A stretch of 64,000 nt of DNA from Chitinophaga eiseniae (GCF_012641265.1 NZ_JABAHZ010000007.1:1-64000), one strand, 5' to 3'. Counted from the stretch's first letter, positions 18,176 to 27,562 are shown. Notes: a model not told the origin generated them from the letters alone. Numbers and translations: made by a program.

Positions 18176-18607
18176 TTAGTGTTTTTTTACGGGAGTTGCT
18201 CTTACTGGATTTGTGATTTCCCTGGCTTCGCCCTGGCTGGGGATAGTTACTTTAGCCGGTTGAACCGGATTGGCTTGTTTCACCCGGTCGGCCGATTCCT
18301 TTGAAGAGGCCTCCGAAGGCAATGTTGCCGCTTTTTTGAGAACGGTAGGGGCAGCATTTGGCCGGGTAGTAGCAGGTTGATAATTGGTAAATAACCGCTT
18401 TTTGGTAGGGGTAGATATTACCGTACGGTCAGGCGTGGAAGTACCAGATCTGGCATTCATATCACTAATATCTTTTCGCAGCGTAGGAAACAGTACATCA
18501 ATAGATCTCCCGGTACGGCCACTGGTGTTCTCTGGTTTCTCTTGTCCATATACATATGGTAATAAGCCCGTGGTAAGTAGAATAGAAAGTATGATAAGTG
18601 ATTTCAT
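18176..18607 (-). CDS. Small secreted low-complexity protein
   Basis: 143 aa with a signal peptide (1-21). The mature chain is rich in Pro, Thr, Ser, Lys and Ala and predicted disordered (TPTKKRLFTNYQPATTRP; NPVRATPVKKH at the end). It lies 30 nt upstream of collagen-like gene B and 45 nt downstream of porV. It has the same size and position as the 145-aa gene before collagen-like A but shows little clear sequence identity to it. Function unknown. Confidence 0.65.
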   Translation of the reverse strand: MKSLIILSILLTTGLLPYVYGQEKPENTSGRTGRSIDVLFPTLRKDISDMNARSGTSTPDRTVISTPTKKRLFTNYQPATTRPNAAPTVLKKAATLPSEASSKESADRVKQANPVQPAKVTIPSQGEAREITNPVRATPVKKH

Positions 18608-18652
18608 ATATGGATGTGTTGTAAATATTGAAAAAGTATTGATGGCTATAGT

Positions 18653-19831
18653 TTATTGCTCAGAAGTCTCGTGCCGGGATCTGCCGATATTGTATACCAG
18701 CGAAAACTTCAGGGTTCTTTTTTGCACCAGGCTTTCCCCCACAGGCATCAGGTAAGCGATATCAAGTTCCAGGTTGGAAACCCGTAAACCCAGACCTGAA
18801 GAGAAATGCTGCCGGTAACCTTTATTGGGATGTTCGTAGAAATATCCGGCACGTACAAAAAAAGCCTGCCGGTAAGCATATTCTATACCTGAGCCAATGG
18901 TGAATTCCCGTAGTTCTTCGTGAAAGCCGCCAGGAGCATCGCCAAACGAGGAAAACATGGCATCTACCACTCCCCGGTTAGGATCTTTACCTTTTAAAAT
19001 CTGGTCGGTTTCTATACCGTTGGAATCCAGCGCATAGAGTGGGGGAGTAGGGACCAGCAACTTATTGATATCTACCGACACAGTAAATTCATGATCCTGG
19101 GTATGCACAAACGTATAGCCGCCACCGATACGCAGGTTCATCGGCAAAAAGCTCTTACGGTTGTTATCATCGGAGTACTGGAGCTTGGTACCGATATTGG
19201 TAATACTCACGCCGAAAGAGTACCGGTTGCCAAAGTCCAGCTTATCCACACTGTTCTGGTAATAATAGCTGATATCGCCAGCTACGCCGGATGCGGGCTT
19301 CTGCTGTATGCTGTTGTAGGTGCCCTGGCCCAGCTGACTCCTGATATACCGTATACTCAGTGCCAGCGACATATGTTGCCCTAGCTTCCGGGCATAGGCG
19401 GCATCAATGGCAAATTCTTTGGGGTTGTAATCCTGCATTACAGTACCGTTATCATCCCGGAAGGTCACTGATCCATAGTTGAAATATTTCATAGATACGC
19501 CCAACCCTTCAGTGCCGTTAAATGTCTTATAACCGGATACATAGGCCATATTAGACCGGTTATTATTCAGTTCCCACATCCAGGGCGAATAGCAGGCGCT
19601 GACTCCCCAGTCTCCCGCAAACATAATTTTGGCGGCATTGGAAAACAGCGAGTTGGCGTCCGGGCTTAACCCGGTACAGGCATCGCCCACACCGCCACTT
19701 CTGGCATCCGGGTTCACCAACAGGAAACTGGCGCCTACATTGGGCGGCCTTTGGGTAGTTTTTTGTGCTGATAAACGGATACCAGTTGCCAGTATACTTG
19801 TGAAAAGCATAATTGTATAACTGTATTTCAT
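18653..19831 (-). CDS. porV: PorV/PorQ-family T9SS outer-membrane protein
   Basis: A 392-aa outer-membrane barrel with signal peptide (1-22). The N-terminal block GASFLLVNPDARSGGVGDACTGLSPDANSLF is the hallmark of PorV (LptO), the T9SS protein that carries substrates from the translocon to the attachment complex. Alternating beta strands continue to the C terminus. No sov, porU or gldKLMN is nearby, so this may be a locus-specific paralogue rather than the housekeeping PorV. It follows the T9SS-tail gene by 41 nt and precedes the collagen-like modules, which suggests it serves this locus. Confidence 0.85.
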   Translation of the reverse strand: MKYSYTIMLFTSILATGIRLSAQKTTQRPPNVGASFLLVNPDARSGGVGDACTGLSPDANSLFSNAAKIMFAGDWGVSACYSPWMWELNNNRSNMAYVSGYKTFNGTEGLGVSMKYFNYGSVTFRDDNGTVMQDYNPKEFAIDAAYARKLGQHMSLALSIRYIRSQLGQGTYNSIQQKPASGVAGDISYYYQNSVDKLDFGNRYSFGVSITNIGTKLQYSDDNNRKSFLPMNLRIGGGYTFVHTQDHEFTVSVDINKLLVPTPPLYALDSNGIETDQILKGKDPNRGVVDAMFSSFGDAPGGFHEELREFTIGSGIEYAYRQAFFVRAGYFYEHPNKGYRQHFSSGLGLRVSNLELDIAYLMPVGESLVQKRTLKFSLVYNIGRSRHETSEQ

Positions 19832-19872
19832 AACAACATTGGTTAAGTAGTGATAAAGTGCAACGCAGTAAC

Positions 19873-20379
19873 TTATTGCACAATGAGTTTTTCAAATGAA
19901 ACCTGCCCGCTTACATTTATTACCACGGTATAGATACCTGCAGCAAAGTGGTTTACAGGCAATACCACTGTATTCCTGCCTCCCCCTAGTTCCAGGTATT
20001 GATGGTAAATGGTTTGACCCGCCGGATTAATCAGTTCAAGGGTAATGTTTGCATTCGAAAGCAGGTCAAATTGGATCTTGGTGGTGGTGACTGCAGGATT
20101 GGGAAACAGGATATAACTCTTCAGAGGATTGGTACCTTGTGGCAGTTTGGGAAAGTCTTCCGGTTGCTGGAAACCCTGTGTCAATAATAATTTCCCGTTG
20201 GTAATCGGTTGCACGGCAACCTCTCCCACGGTATAGGAAATCATCATTTTCGGCGTAGCGCCCGACGTACCGCCGGTGGCTACTACCTGCCGGTGCAGGA
20301 TAATCTGGGCTTTGGTTGACAGGCAAAGACATGTCAGTAAAAACAATGCAGTGGCGCATCTGAGTGCAAGTGTTCTCAT
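19873..20379 (-). CDS. Secreted protein with T9SS type A sorting tail
   Basis: 168 aa: a signal peptide (1-24), a short domain (QVVATGGTSGATPKMMISYTVGEVAV...TQGFQQPE), then a C-terminal Por secretion domain beginning SYILFPNPAVTTTKIQFDL and ending SGQVSFEKLIVQ. This tail directs export through the type IX system. The N-terminal segment is a common short module in front of such tails in Bacteroidota and has no assigned function. First gene of the minus-strand locus that continues with porV and the collagen-like genes. Confidence 0.85.
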   Translation of the reverse strand: MRTLALRCATALFLLTCLCLSTKAQIILHRQVVATGGTSGATPKMMISYTVGEVAVQPITNGKLLLTQGFQQPEDFPKLPQGTNPLKSYILFPNPAVTTTKIQFDLLSNANITLELINPAGQTIYHQYLELGGGRNTVVLPVNHFAAGIYTVVINVSGQVSFEKLIVQ

Positions 20380-20826
20380 ATGAGGTTGTTAATCAATAAA
20401 CAAGGGGTGGAAATTCGGCTACAATGCAGGGGTAATCATCTTATGTGGATATCGTCATGCACGGTAGGTAAAGTTTTTCTCATGATTAATATGATTTTAA
20501 AACAATGCTGAATATATTCATCCGATTTGATGCTATATGGTTCTTCTCGATGTTGGGGCTCAACTAATCTAACTACCACTAAATTGAACGAATTAAAACA
20601 ATTGGAAAATGATGATTTAAATTTTGGTTGTATTTGAAAAAAAAATGGTAGATAAAGACTTAAAACTGGTTTTGGGGAAACTATTCATTTTTAATAATCT
20701 TAATGTGTTTTGACGCCTGTGGTCGCCAAAAAGAAATAACAATTTGGAAAAACTCCGCGTTTTATTTATTGTTAAAAATAAATTACCTTTGCCCCCCAAA
20801 TTGCATTATTTAGTCATTTTAATATT
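20380..20826. other. Divergent intergenic region before fusA
   Basis: 447 bp, AT-rich. It carries the fusA promoter at its right end. No TAnnTTTG box reading leftwards toward the T9SS-tail gene was found. No ORF here looks real. Confidence 0.6.
20784..20791 (+). promoter_or_regulatory. -7 box of the fusA promoter
   Basis: TACCTTTG, an exact match to TAnnTTTG, 35 nt upstream of the fusA start. No TTG lies at the expected 19-nt distance. This gives fusA its own transcription start, consistent with separation from rpsG. Confidence 0.75.
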
Positions 20827-22971
20827 ATGGCAGACTTAAAATTTCAAAGGAACTTTGGTATTGCGGCGCACATTGATGCGGGTAAAACCACTACCACAGA
20901 ACGTATCCTGTATTATACAGGTAAATCCCACAAAATTGGAGAGGTGCACGAGGGTGCTGCTACAATGGACTGGATGGCACAGGAGCAGGAAAGAGGTATT
21001 ACCATCACATCTGCGGCAACCACTTGTTTTTGGAATTTTCCAACCTTACAAGGTAAAGCCTTACCTGATACCAAACAATATAAATTCAATATCATCGATA
21101 CTCCAGGTCACGTGGACTTTACCGTAGAGGTAGAACGTTCCCTGCGTGTACTGGACGGTCTGGTGGCATTATTCTGCGCTGTATCCGGTGTTGAACCTCA
21201 GTCTGAAACCGTTTGGCGCCAGGCTAACCGCTACCGTGTACCCCGTATCGGTTTCGTTAATAAAATGGACCGTTCTGGTGCTGACTTCCTGAACGTGGTA
21301 AAACAGGTAAAAGAAATGCTGGGTGCTAACCCCGTTCCTTTGACCCTGCCAATCGGTGCGGAAGATTCCTTCAAAGGCGTAGTTGACCTGATTACCATGA
21401 AAGGTATCATCTGGGACGAAGAAGGAAAAGGTGCTACTTACCAGGAAATTCCTATTCCTGAAGATATGGTGGCAGAAGCTGAAGAATGGAGAGCTAAACT
21501 CGTAGAAGCAGTTGCTGAATATGATGACACCCTGATGGAGAAATTCTTCGAAGATCCTAACTCTATCTCCGAAGCTGAAATCCACGAAGCGATCCGTAAA
21601 GCTACCATCGATATCGCTATCATTCCTATGATGTGCGGTTCCTCTTTCAAAAACAAAGGTGTACAGAAGATGCTGGATGCGGTTTGCCGCTACCTGCCTT
21701 CTCCAATGGATGTGGAAGCAGTAAAAGGTACTGATCCGGACAGCGGTGAGGAAATCGAGCGTAAACCAGATGCGAAAGAACCACTGTCTGCCCTGGCGTT
21801 CAAAATCGCAACCGATCCTTTCGTAGGTCGTCTGGCGTTCTTCCGGGTTTATTCCGGTCACCTGGATGCAGGTTCTTATGTACTGAACACCCGTACCGGT
21901 AAAAACGAACGTATCAGCCGTATCATGCAGATGCACGCTAACAAGCAGAATCCGATCGATTTCATCGAAGCTGGTGATATCGGTGCTGCTGTTGGTTTTA
22001 AAGATATCAAAACCGGGGATACCCTGTGTGATGAAAAATCACCAATTATCCTGGAATCTATGACTTTCCCAGAACCAGTTATCAGCATCGCTATTGAGCC
22101 TAAAACTCAGGCAGACGTTGATAAAATGGGTATGGCCCTCGCTAAACTGGTAGAAGAAGATCCTACCCTGAAAGCTAAAACTGACGAAGAAACCGGCCAA
22201 ACCGTATTGAGCGGTATGGGTGAGCTTCACCTGGAAATCATCGTTGACCGTATGCGTCGCGAGTTCAAGGTAGAAGTTAACCAGGGTGCTCCTCAAGTAG
22301 CTTACAAAGAAGCCCTGACTACCAAAGTTGAACACCGTGAGGTATTCAAGAAACAAACCGGTGGTCGTGGTAAATTTGCTGATATCCAGATTGAAATCGG
22401 ACCTGCTGACGCAGAATGGCTGAAAGAAAACGAAGGTAAATCCTTACAGTTCATCAATGATATCTTTGGTGGTGCGATCCCTAAAGAGTTCATCCCTGCT
22501 GTACAGAAAGGCTTCGAACAATCTCTCAACCAGGGTGTTCTCGCTAACTTCCCGCTGACAAGCTTAAGAGTTCGTCTGTTTGATGGTTCTTTCCACCAGG
22601 TGGATTCCGATGCAATGTCATTCGAGTTGTGTGCTAAACAAGCCTTCCGTGAAGCTGCCCGCAAAGCAAAACCAGTATTGCTGGAGCCAATCATGAAAGT
22701 GGAAGTTCAAACTCCAGATCAATACATGGGTGATGTTACAGGTGACCTGAACCGTCGTCGTGGTATGCTGGAAGGTATGGACGCCAAAAACGGTGTTCAG
22801 GTAATCAAAGCTAAAGTGCCACTGAGCGAAATGTTCGGTTACGTAACTCAGCTGCGTTCCCTGTCTTCCGGCCGCGCAAGCTCCATCATGGAGTTCTCCC
22901 ACTATGCTCCAGCTCCAAACAACGTAGCTGAAGAAGTGATCGCTAAAGTAAAAGGTAAAGTAAACGCTTAA
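20827..22971 (+). CDS. fusA: Elongation factor G
   Basis: 714-aa translocase GTPase. G1 is AHIDAGKTTTTERIL (about 14-28), G2 includes the RGITITSAAT segment, G3 is DTPGHVDF and G4 is NKMD; domains II-V follow in normal order. Codon use is highly biased, as in other highly expressed genes. It is transcribed alone: a promoter precedes it and a terminator follows. tufA, its usual neighbour, is not in the window. Confidence 0.97.
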   Translation: MADLKFQRNFGIAAHIDAGKTTTTERILYYTGKSHKIGEVHEGAATMDWMAQEQERGITITSAATTCFWNFPTLQGKALPDTKQYKFNIIDTPGHVDFTVEVERSLRVLDGLVALFCAVSGVEPQSETVWRQANRYRVPRIGFVNKMDRSGADFLNVVKQVKEMLGANPVPLTLPIGAEDSFKGVVDLITMKGIIWDEEGKGATYQEIPIPEDMVAEAEEWRAKLVEAVAEYDDTLMEKFFEDPNSISEAEIHEAIRKATIDIAIIPMMCGSSFKNKGVQKMLDAVCRYLPSPMDVEAVKGTDPDSGEEIERKPDAKEPLSALAFKIATDPFVGRLAFFRVYSGHLDAGSYVLNTRTGKNERISRIMQMHANKQNPIDFIEAGDIGAAVGFKDIKTGDTLCDEKSPIILESMTFPEPVISIAIEPKTQADVDKMGMALAKLVEEDPTLKAKTDEETGQTVLSGMGELHLEIIVDRMRREFKVEVNQGAPQVAYKEALTTKVEHREVFKKQTGGRGKFADIQIEIGPADAEWLKENEGKSLQFINDIFGGAIPKEFIPAVQKGFEQSLNQGVLANFPLTSLRVRLFDGSFHQVDSDAMSFELCAKQAFREAARKAKPVLLEPIMKVEVQTPDQYMGDVTGDLNRRRGMLEGMDAKNGVQVIKAKVPLSEMFGYVTQLRSLSSGRASSIMEFSHYAPAPNNVAEEVIAKVKGKVNA

Positions 22972-22988
22972 TCTAGCTTTTTATACCC

Positions 22989-23027
22989 AAGGGGTTGTTC
23001 CGTACCAACGGAACAACCCTTTTTTTT
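22989..23027 (+). terminator. Terminator of fusA
   Basis: AAGGGGTTGTTCCGT pairs with ACGGAACAACCCTT, followed by eight T residues. Confidence 0.92.
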
Positions 23028-23130
23028 GCTCCGAACTGACATGAACATGCTATTGTCAGGAAAAGAATATTCGATATTTTCGGTGGTAATAATAACCTAC
23101 AACTGAAATTTACTTTTTGCCAGCTGCCAT

Positions 23131-23157
23131 GGGTCCTGTTTTACGGGACCTTTTTTT
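23131..23157 (+). terminator. Second hairpin terminator after fusA
   Basis: GGTCCTG/CGGGACC stem and a seven-T run, 104 nt beyond the fusA terminator. It implies a short separate transcript or a backup terminator. Confidence 0.75.
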
Positions 23158-23557
23158 ATGTAAAGTCGATAATTTGATAGAGGGGAACCCGTTTTTTTAC
23201 GTCAATATTTGTAGACATAAACTAGCTAAGCCTTTATTTTACTGATAGCCAACTGATAACAGGTTTAACAACGTGAATTATTAGAAAATACCTCCTGCAA
23301 CTGTTTAAAACAAAGAACCAGGATACCCTGGTTCCTGGCCTGGATGAGATACTGCCCTGCCGAAATCCGATCAGGAAGCCTTGGGGCAGTATCAATGGTC
23401 TGTTAGCACTGTAGTAACTAACAACACAATAAGGTATTGGGCAAGCTGGCTATCAAATGATGATTTTACGAAATACCTGTAATTGTATTTATTGAGATGT
23501 ATAATCCTATGCTAATCAATAAATATAATAGGATGGAGATTTAATAAGCCGAGATTT

Positions 23558-24742
23558 ATGAATTTTTTGTTTGCGGAGTTCAAGGGGTCTAAAAAATGGA
23601 GCATTTCACTACCTGTGTTGCTGTGGTTTGCACTGGCTTTTATCGCAGGCCTGGCTGAATATCTGCACCAATCATTCAATAATTATCTCATTTTCAAACA
23701 GGTTTTCTGGCATACCCTCGAACGGAAAAACCTCTACCTCGAATATCCATCCGAATATTTTGATGTCAATCACTACGGCCCGGTATTTAGCCTCATCATC
23801 GCTCCTTTTGCCGTTTTGCCAGATGCGCTGGGAGTAATATGCTGGACCCTGGCCAATGCCGCGGTGTTATGGCTGGCGATTAAAAAGCTGCCACTCACCC
23901 AGCAAAATTTCCTGATCGTATTACTCATCAGTGTGGTAGATATGATGACAGCCAGTCATAATGTTCAGTTTAACACCATGACGGCTGCCTTTATAATTTT
24001 TGCATTTGTATTGGTAGAAGAGGAGAGGGATATCTGGGCTACTTTTTTCATAGCCCTGGGCTTCCTGACAAAATTATATGGCATCGCCGCCATCGTTTTT
24101 TTCCTGTTTTCAAAACACCAGGTAAAATTCGTTGGATATCTTATCATGTGGATGATCCTATTGTTTTGTCTGCCAATGGTAATCTCCTCGCCCGCATTTA
24201 TTATTCAGTCGTATGCTGACTGGTATCATGCGCTCAGCGACAAAGTAATCCAGAATATAAGCGGGCTCAGCGCCAGTAATATGCAGGATATCTCCGTAAT
24301 GGGAATGGTTAGGCGCACTTTTCAGACAACCAGTTTTAAAGATTTATATGTGCTGATACCGGCGGTAATCATTTTTGGACTGCCTTTATTACGCACATCG
24401 CAGTATAAAAGCTTATGCTATCGCATGCGCTACCTGGCACTGACATTGATTGCCGTTGTGATATTCAGCAACTCAGCAGAATCCGCCACCTACGTAATTG
24501 CGATGGTAGGAGTAGGTATCTGGTATGTTTTACAGGAGAAAAAGACAGCATGGGTAAATGCCGTTCTGGTATTAGCCATCGTGCTTACCAGCCTGTCAAC
24601 AACAGATCTTTTTCCCCAGTATGTGAAAGTACATTTAATACGGGCTTATGCCTTGAAAGCATTGCCCTGCCTGATAGTATGGCTGTTGCTGATTAAAGAA
24701 GCAGCAGCTGGTAAATTCGACGATCATAAAATTTGTGTATAA
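23558..24742 (+). CDS. GT87-like membrane glycosyltransferase (DUF2029)
   Basis: 394 aa with about ten hydrophobic segments. The pattern FDVNHYGPVFSLIIAPFAVLP after the first membrane segments, followed by the TLANAAVLWLAI stretch, matches the polyprenol-phosphate-sugar-dependent GT87 (mannosyltransferase-like) family. It would add a sugar from a lipid carrier on the outer face of the inner membrane. It is separated by one base from the GT2 gene, which could make the lipid-linked sugar donor it needs. The sugar and acceptor are unknown. Confidence 0.78.
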   Translation: MNFLFAEFKGSKKWSISLPVLLWFALAFIAGLAEYLHQSFNNYLIFKQVFWHTLERKNLYLEYPSEYFDVNHYGPVFSLIIAPFAVLPDALGVICWTLANAAVLWLAIKKLPLTQQNFLIVLLISVVDMMTASHNVQFNTMTAAFIIFAFVLVEEERDIWATFFIALGFLTKLYGIAAIVFFLFSKHQVKFVGYLIMWMILLFCLPMVISSPAFIIQSYADWYHALSDKVIQNISGLSASNMQDISVMGMVRRTFQTTSFKDLYVLIPAVIIFGLPLLRTSQYKSLCYRMRYLALTLIAVVIFSNSAESATYVIAMVGVGIWYVLQEKKTAWVNAVLVLAIVLTSLSTTDLFPQYVKVHLIRAYALKALPCLIVWLLLIKEAAAGKFDDHKICV

Positions 24743-24743
24743 G

Positions 24744-25775
24744 ATGAAAAAGCTAGTTTCCATCGTTGTACCGGTTTATAACGAACAAGAGAATGTAATA
24801 CGCCTCAATGATGCACTGCAGCGGGTATTTGAACCATTGCCGTATAACTTTAATGTCATATTCGTAGACGATGGTAGCAGTGATGCTACCCTGGATAACC
24901 TAAAAAGGCTTTCCCTCGTGTATGACAACATCCGTTTTATTTCTTTCTCCAGGAATTTCGGTCACCAGGCTGCCCTCAAGGCAGGACTGGATATGGCCGA
25001 TGGCGACTGTGTGATCAGCATGGATGGAGATATGCAACATCCACCGGCACTCATCCCACTTTTAATCGAGAAATGGGAAGCTGGTTATGAAGTCGTTTAT
25101 ACCATCAGGAAGGAAGACCCTACGCAACCTTACATGAAGAGGAAAACTTCCAACCTGTTCTATTCCGTGATGAACCGGCTGTCTGATATTAAAATAGAAA
25201 AAGGAGCTGCCGATTTTCGTTTACTCGATAGGGTAGTGGTAAACGTACTGCGTAACATGCAGGAAAATGACCTTTTCTTCCGGGGATTGGTGAAATGGAC
25301 CGGCTATAAGCAATTAGGCATAGAATACGTCCCAGAGCAACGCTCTTCCGGGGAATCTAAATATACCTATAAAAAAATGATTGCGCTGGCAGTGCGCGGC
25401 TTTACTTCCTTTAGTACCCGCCCCCTGTATGCCGCTACCTACCTTGGATTTGCATTTGCATTGCTTTCTTCCTTATACGTACCTTACGTCATTTTTAGCC
25501 TGGTATTCGAGCATCCTATTTCCGGCTGGGCATCGATTATCGTTACCATCGCTTTCTTTGGAGGACTGCAGTTAATGATACTGGGTATTATAGGGCTATA
25601 TCTCGGCAAACTGTTTTCTCAAAGTAAACAGCGCCCTGTTTACCTCGTAAGGGAAAGTAATGTGATGAAAGATGGCAGCCTGTTGAGAGAAAATTACCTG
25701 ATCGAACAAAATAGCATTGTAAAGGAAAGATATATTATAAAAGATAACAAACTGGTTAGGGAGAAAGCATTGTAA
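24744..25775 (+). CDS. GT2 family glycosyltransferase (DPM1/ArnC-like)
   Basis: 343 aa. The N-terminal GT-A domain has VSIVVPVYNEQ, the FVDDGSSD nucleotide-binding motif and MDGDMQHPP. Two membrane helices follow (about 230-290), as in polyprenyl-phosphate sugar synthases such as ArnC/GtrB. I chose ATG 24744 (MKKLVSIVV) over a GTG at 24735 that would overlap the previous gene. The last 40 residues form a degenerate charged repeat (LLRENYLIEQNSIVKERYII) that is not part of the standard family. It probably supplies the donor for the GT87 enzyme. Confidence 0.88.
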   Translation: MKKLVSIVVPVYNEQENVIRLNDALQRVFEPLPYNFNVIFVDDGSSDATLDNLKRLSLVYDNIRFISFSRNFGHQAALKAGLDMADGDCVISMDGDMQHPPALIPLLIEKWEAGYEVVYTIRKEDPTQPYMKRKTSNLFYSVMNRLSDIKIEKGAADFRLLDRVVVNVLRNMQENDLFFRGLVKWTGYKQLGIEYVPEQRSSGESKYTYKKMIALAVRGFTSFSTRPLYAATYLGFAFALLSSLYVPYVIFSLVFEHPISGWASIIVTIAFFGGLQLMILGIIGLYLGKLFSQSKQRPVYLVRESNVMKDGSLLRENYLIEQNSIVKERYIIKDNKLVREKAL

Positions 25776-25785
25776 AGGACAGGAT

Positions 25786-26568
25786 ATGAGTACGGAACGT
25801 TTTGTATTATTGAGCTTTGACGTAGAAGAATTTGATATGCCCCTGGAATACCAGCAGCCTATCGAAATGGCCGATCAAATGCGTGTCGGACATGAAGGAC
25901 TGGTAGTTACCATGAACATTGTGAATAATGCCGGGGCGACCAGTACTTTTTTTACCACCGCCAATTTCGCGCAAACATTTCCTACAGACATTAAGGAGAT
26001 AGCTGGCAAACACGAAATAGCCTCCCACACTTTTTATCATTCTTCCTTTTCTGTACCTGATCTGCTCGAAAGCAAACGTTGCCTGGAGCATATCACCCAA
26101 CAACCGGTATATGGTCTGCGTATGCCCCGCATGCGCCATGTCGAAATGAGCGACGTGAAAGCGGCTGGTTATCTGTACGATTCCTCCATCAATCCCACCT
26201 GGATTCCCGGACGATATAACTATCGCTCAAAGCCCCGTACTGTTTACACGGAAAACGATATGTTGCGGGTACCTGCCGCTGTGAGTCCTAACCTGCGAAT
26301 TCCCTTGTTCTGGCTGGCATTTAAGAATTACCCCTACGCACTATTTAAACGTCTCGCTATCCAAACCCTGAAAAAGGATGGCTATTTATGTCTCTATTTC
26401 CATCCCTGGGAATTTGTTGATCTGAAAGATTATAACATTCCTGCCTATACAAAAAGACACGCCGGGCCGGTATTGCAGGACAGAATAAGTAAGCTGTTGA
26501 AAGATCTCTCCGCTGAAGGATCGTTTATTACTATGCATAACTACCTGGAAAGAAAGAACTTTTACTAG
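25786..26568 (+). CDS. Polysaccharide deacetylase family protein 1
   Basis: 260-aa NodB-fold protein. Motif 1 is SFDVEEFD (Asp12), motif 2 is HEIASHTFYH with the two metal-ligand His residues, and later blocks are GLRMPRMR, the WIPGRYN region and CLYFHPWE. This pattern is that of the DUF3473/XrtA-associated deacetylases found in exopolysaccharide clusters. It would remove acetyl groups from a glycan. It starts 10 nt after the GT2 gene and is followed 21 nt later by a paralogue. No signal peptide, so it acts in the cytoplasm or on a lipid-linked intermediate. Confidence 0.85.
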   Translation: MSTERFVLLSFDVEEFDMPLEYQQPIEMADQMRVGHEGLVVTMNIVNNAGATSTFFTTANFAQTFPTDIKEIAGKHEIASHTFYHSSFSVPDLLESKRCLEHITQQPVYGLRMPRMRHVEMSDVKAAGYLYDSSINPTWIPGRYNYRSKPRTVYTENDMLRVPAAVSPNLRIPLFWLAFKNYPYALFKRLAIQTLKKDGYLCLYFHPWEFVDLKDYNIPAYTKRHAGPVLQDRISKLLKDLSAEGSFITMHNYLERKNFY

Positions 26569-26589
26569 CACCGCCTAATATTTGGATGG

Positions 26590-27387
26590 ATGACAGATCA
26601 ACAGAAAAAGATATTGATCAGTGTGGAGGTGGAAGAATTTGATATTCCGGAGGAATTTGGTCAGCAGGTAACCCTACAGGAAAAACTTGAAATTTCCAGG
26701 AGCGGCTTGCAGGCAACCTTAGCCTTATTTGATAAATATGAGGTGAGCGCTACTTTTTTCATAACCGCATACTGGGCACAGCATTACCCGGAACTGGTCC
26801 GTAAAATAGCTGCCAGGCATGAAATTGCCTCACATGCTTACTATCATAACACTTTTACCGAAGCCGACCTGGAAGGCTCCCGGCTAGCCCTACAGGAAAT
26901 CAGTGGGCAACCTATACGGGGTTTCCGTATGCCCCTGCGGCGTAAAGTAGATACTTCGGCCCTGAAAAATGCCGGCTACCTCTACGATGCCTCTCTTAAT
27001 CCGACCTGGCTCCCCGGAAGATTTAATAACTGGCGACAACCTCGGGCCGTTTTCCGGGAAAACGATACCTGGATCATTCCATCGTCAGTATCTCCACATA
27101 TCAGGTTTCCCCTGTTCTGGCTCAGCGTTAAAAATATTCCCCTCTGGATTACCAAACATTTCAGCAGGAGAACACTCAAGAAAGATAACTATCTCTCTTT
27201 TTACTTTCATCCCTGGGAAATGGCCAACATCGATGCATATGCCTTGCCCGCTTATGTTAAAAGGGTTTCCGGAAAGAAGATGGAGAAGAAATTGGATGGA
27301 TTCCTACGTTTCTTACAAAAACAAGGAACTTTTTGTACCCACGCCGACTTGCTGCAAACGCATATAGTAACAGCATTACAGGCATGA
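26590..27387 (+). CDS. Polysaccharide deacetylase family protein 2 (paralogue)
   Basis: 265 aa, clearly a tandem paralogue of the previous gene over the full length (HEIASHAYYHNTF, GFRMPLRR, YLYDASLNPTWLPGRFNNW, SFYFHPWE). Motif 1 reads SVEVEEFD: the first acidic residue, Asp12 in the partner, is Glu13 here. In the NodB family this position is the catalytic base, so this copy may be altered in activity or specificity. Last gene of the four-gene glycan operon. Confidence 0.83.
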   Translation: MTDQQKKILISVEVEEFDIPEEFGQQVTLQEKLEISRSGLQATLALFDKYEVSATFFITAYWAQHYPELVRKIAARHEIASHAYYHNTFTEADLEGSRLALQEISGQPIRGFRMPLRRKVDTSALKNAGYLYDASLNPTWLPGRFNNWRQPRAVFRENDTWIIPSSVSPHIRFPLFWLSVKNIPLWITKHFSRRTLKKDNYLSFYFHPWEMANIDAYALPAYVKRVSGKKMEKKLDGFLRFLQKQGTFCTHADLLQTHIVTALQA

Positions 27388-27507
27388 CGCTGCATCCGCG
27401 CCGAAAATCCCCGCTATTTTACTGCAACAAGATATAGAGACGAAATGTTATAGTAATAATGAATAAGGTAAAGTGATCATGTTGTAGGAAATTTCAACAG
27501 GTATCAT

Positions 27508-27530
27508 ATCTCTTTTTTGAGATTTTTTTT
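27508..27530 (+). terminator. Terminator of the glycan operon
   Basis: ATCTC/GAGAT stem with an all-T loop and a trailing eight-T run. Short stem, long U-tract. Confidence 0.6.
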
Positions 27531-27562
27531 GAAAATTGAATGTTTACTATATTCATTTTCAG

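Larger units (their letters stand above)
22972..23557. other. Intergenic region fusA to GT87 gene
   Basis: 586 bp with several hairpins. After the fusA terminator there is a second terminator (23131-23157). Between them lies a 21-codon ORF (23041-23106) ending in SVVIITYN, reminiscent of a GT2 N terminus. Hairpins AACCAGG/CCTGGTT (23316-23333) and GATACTGCCC/GGGGCAGTATC (23348-23393) follow. No convincing promoter for the GT87 gene was identified. Confidence 0.55.

Noticed and set aside
20384..20826. Origin of replication or DnaA boxes in AT-rich spacers
   Set aside because: No TTATCCACA-like cluster and no dnaA or dnaN near any AT-rich spacer.
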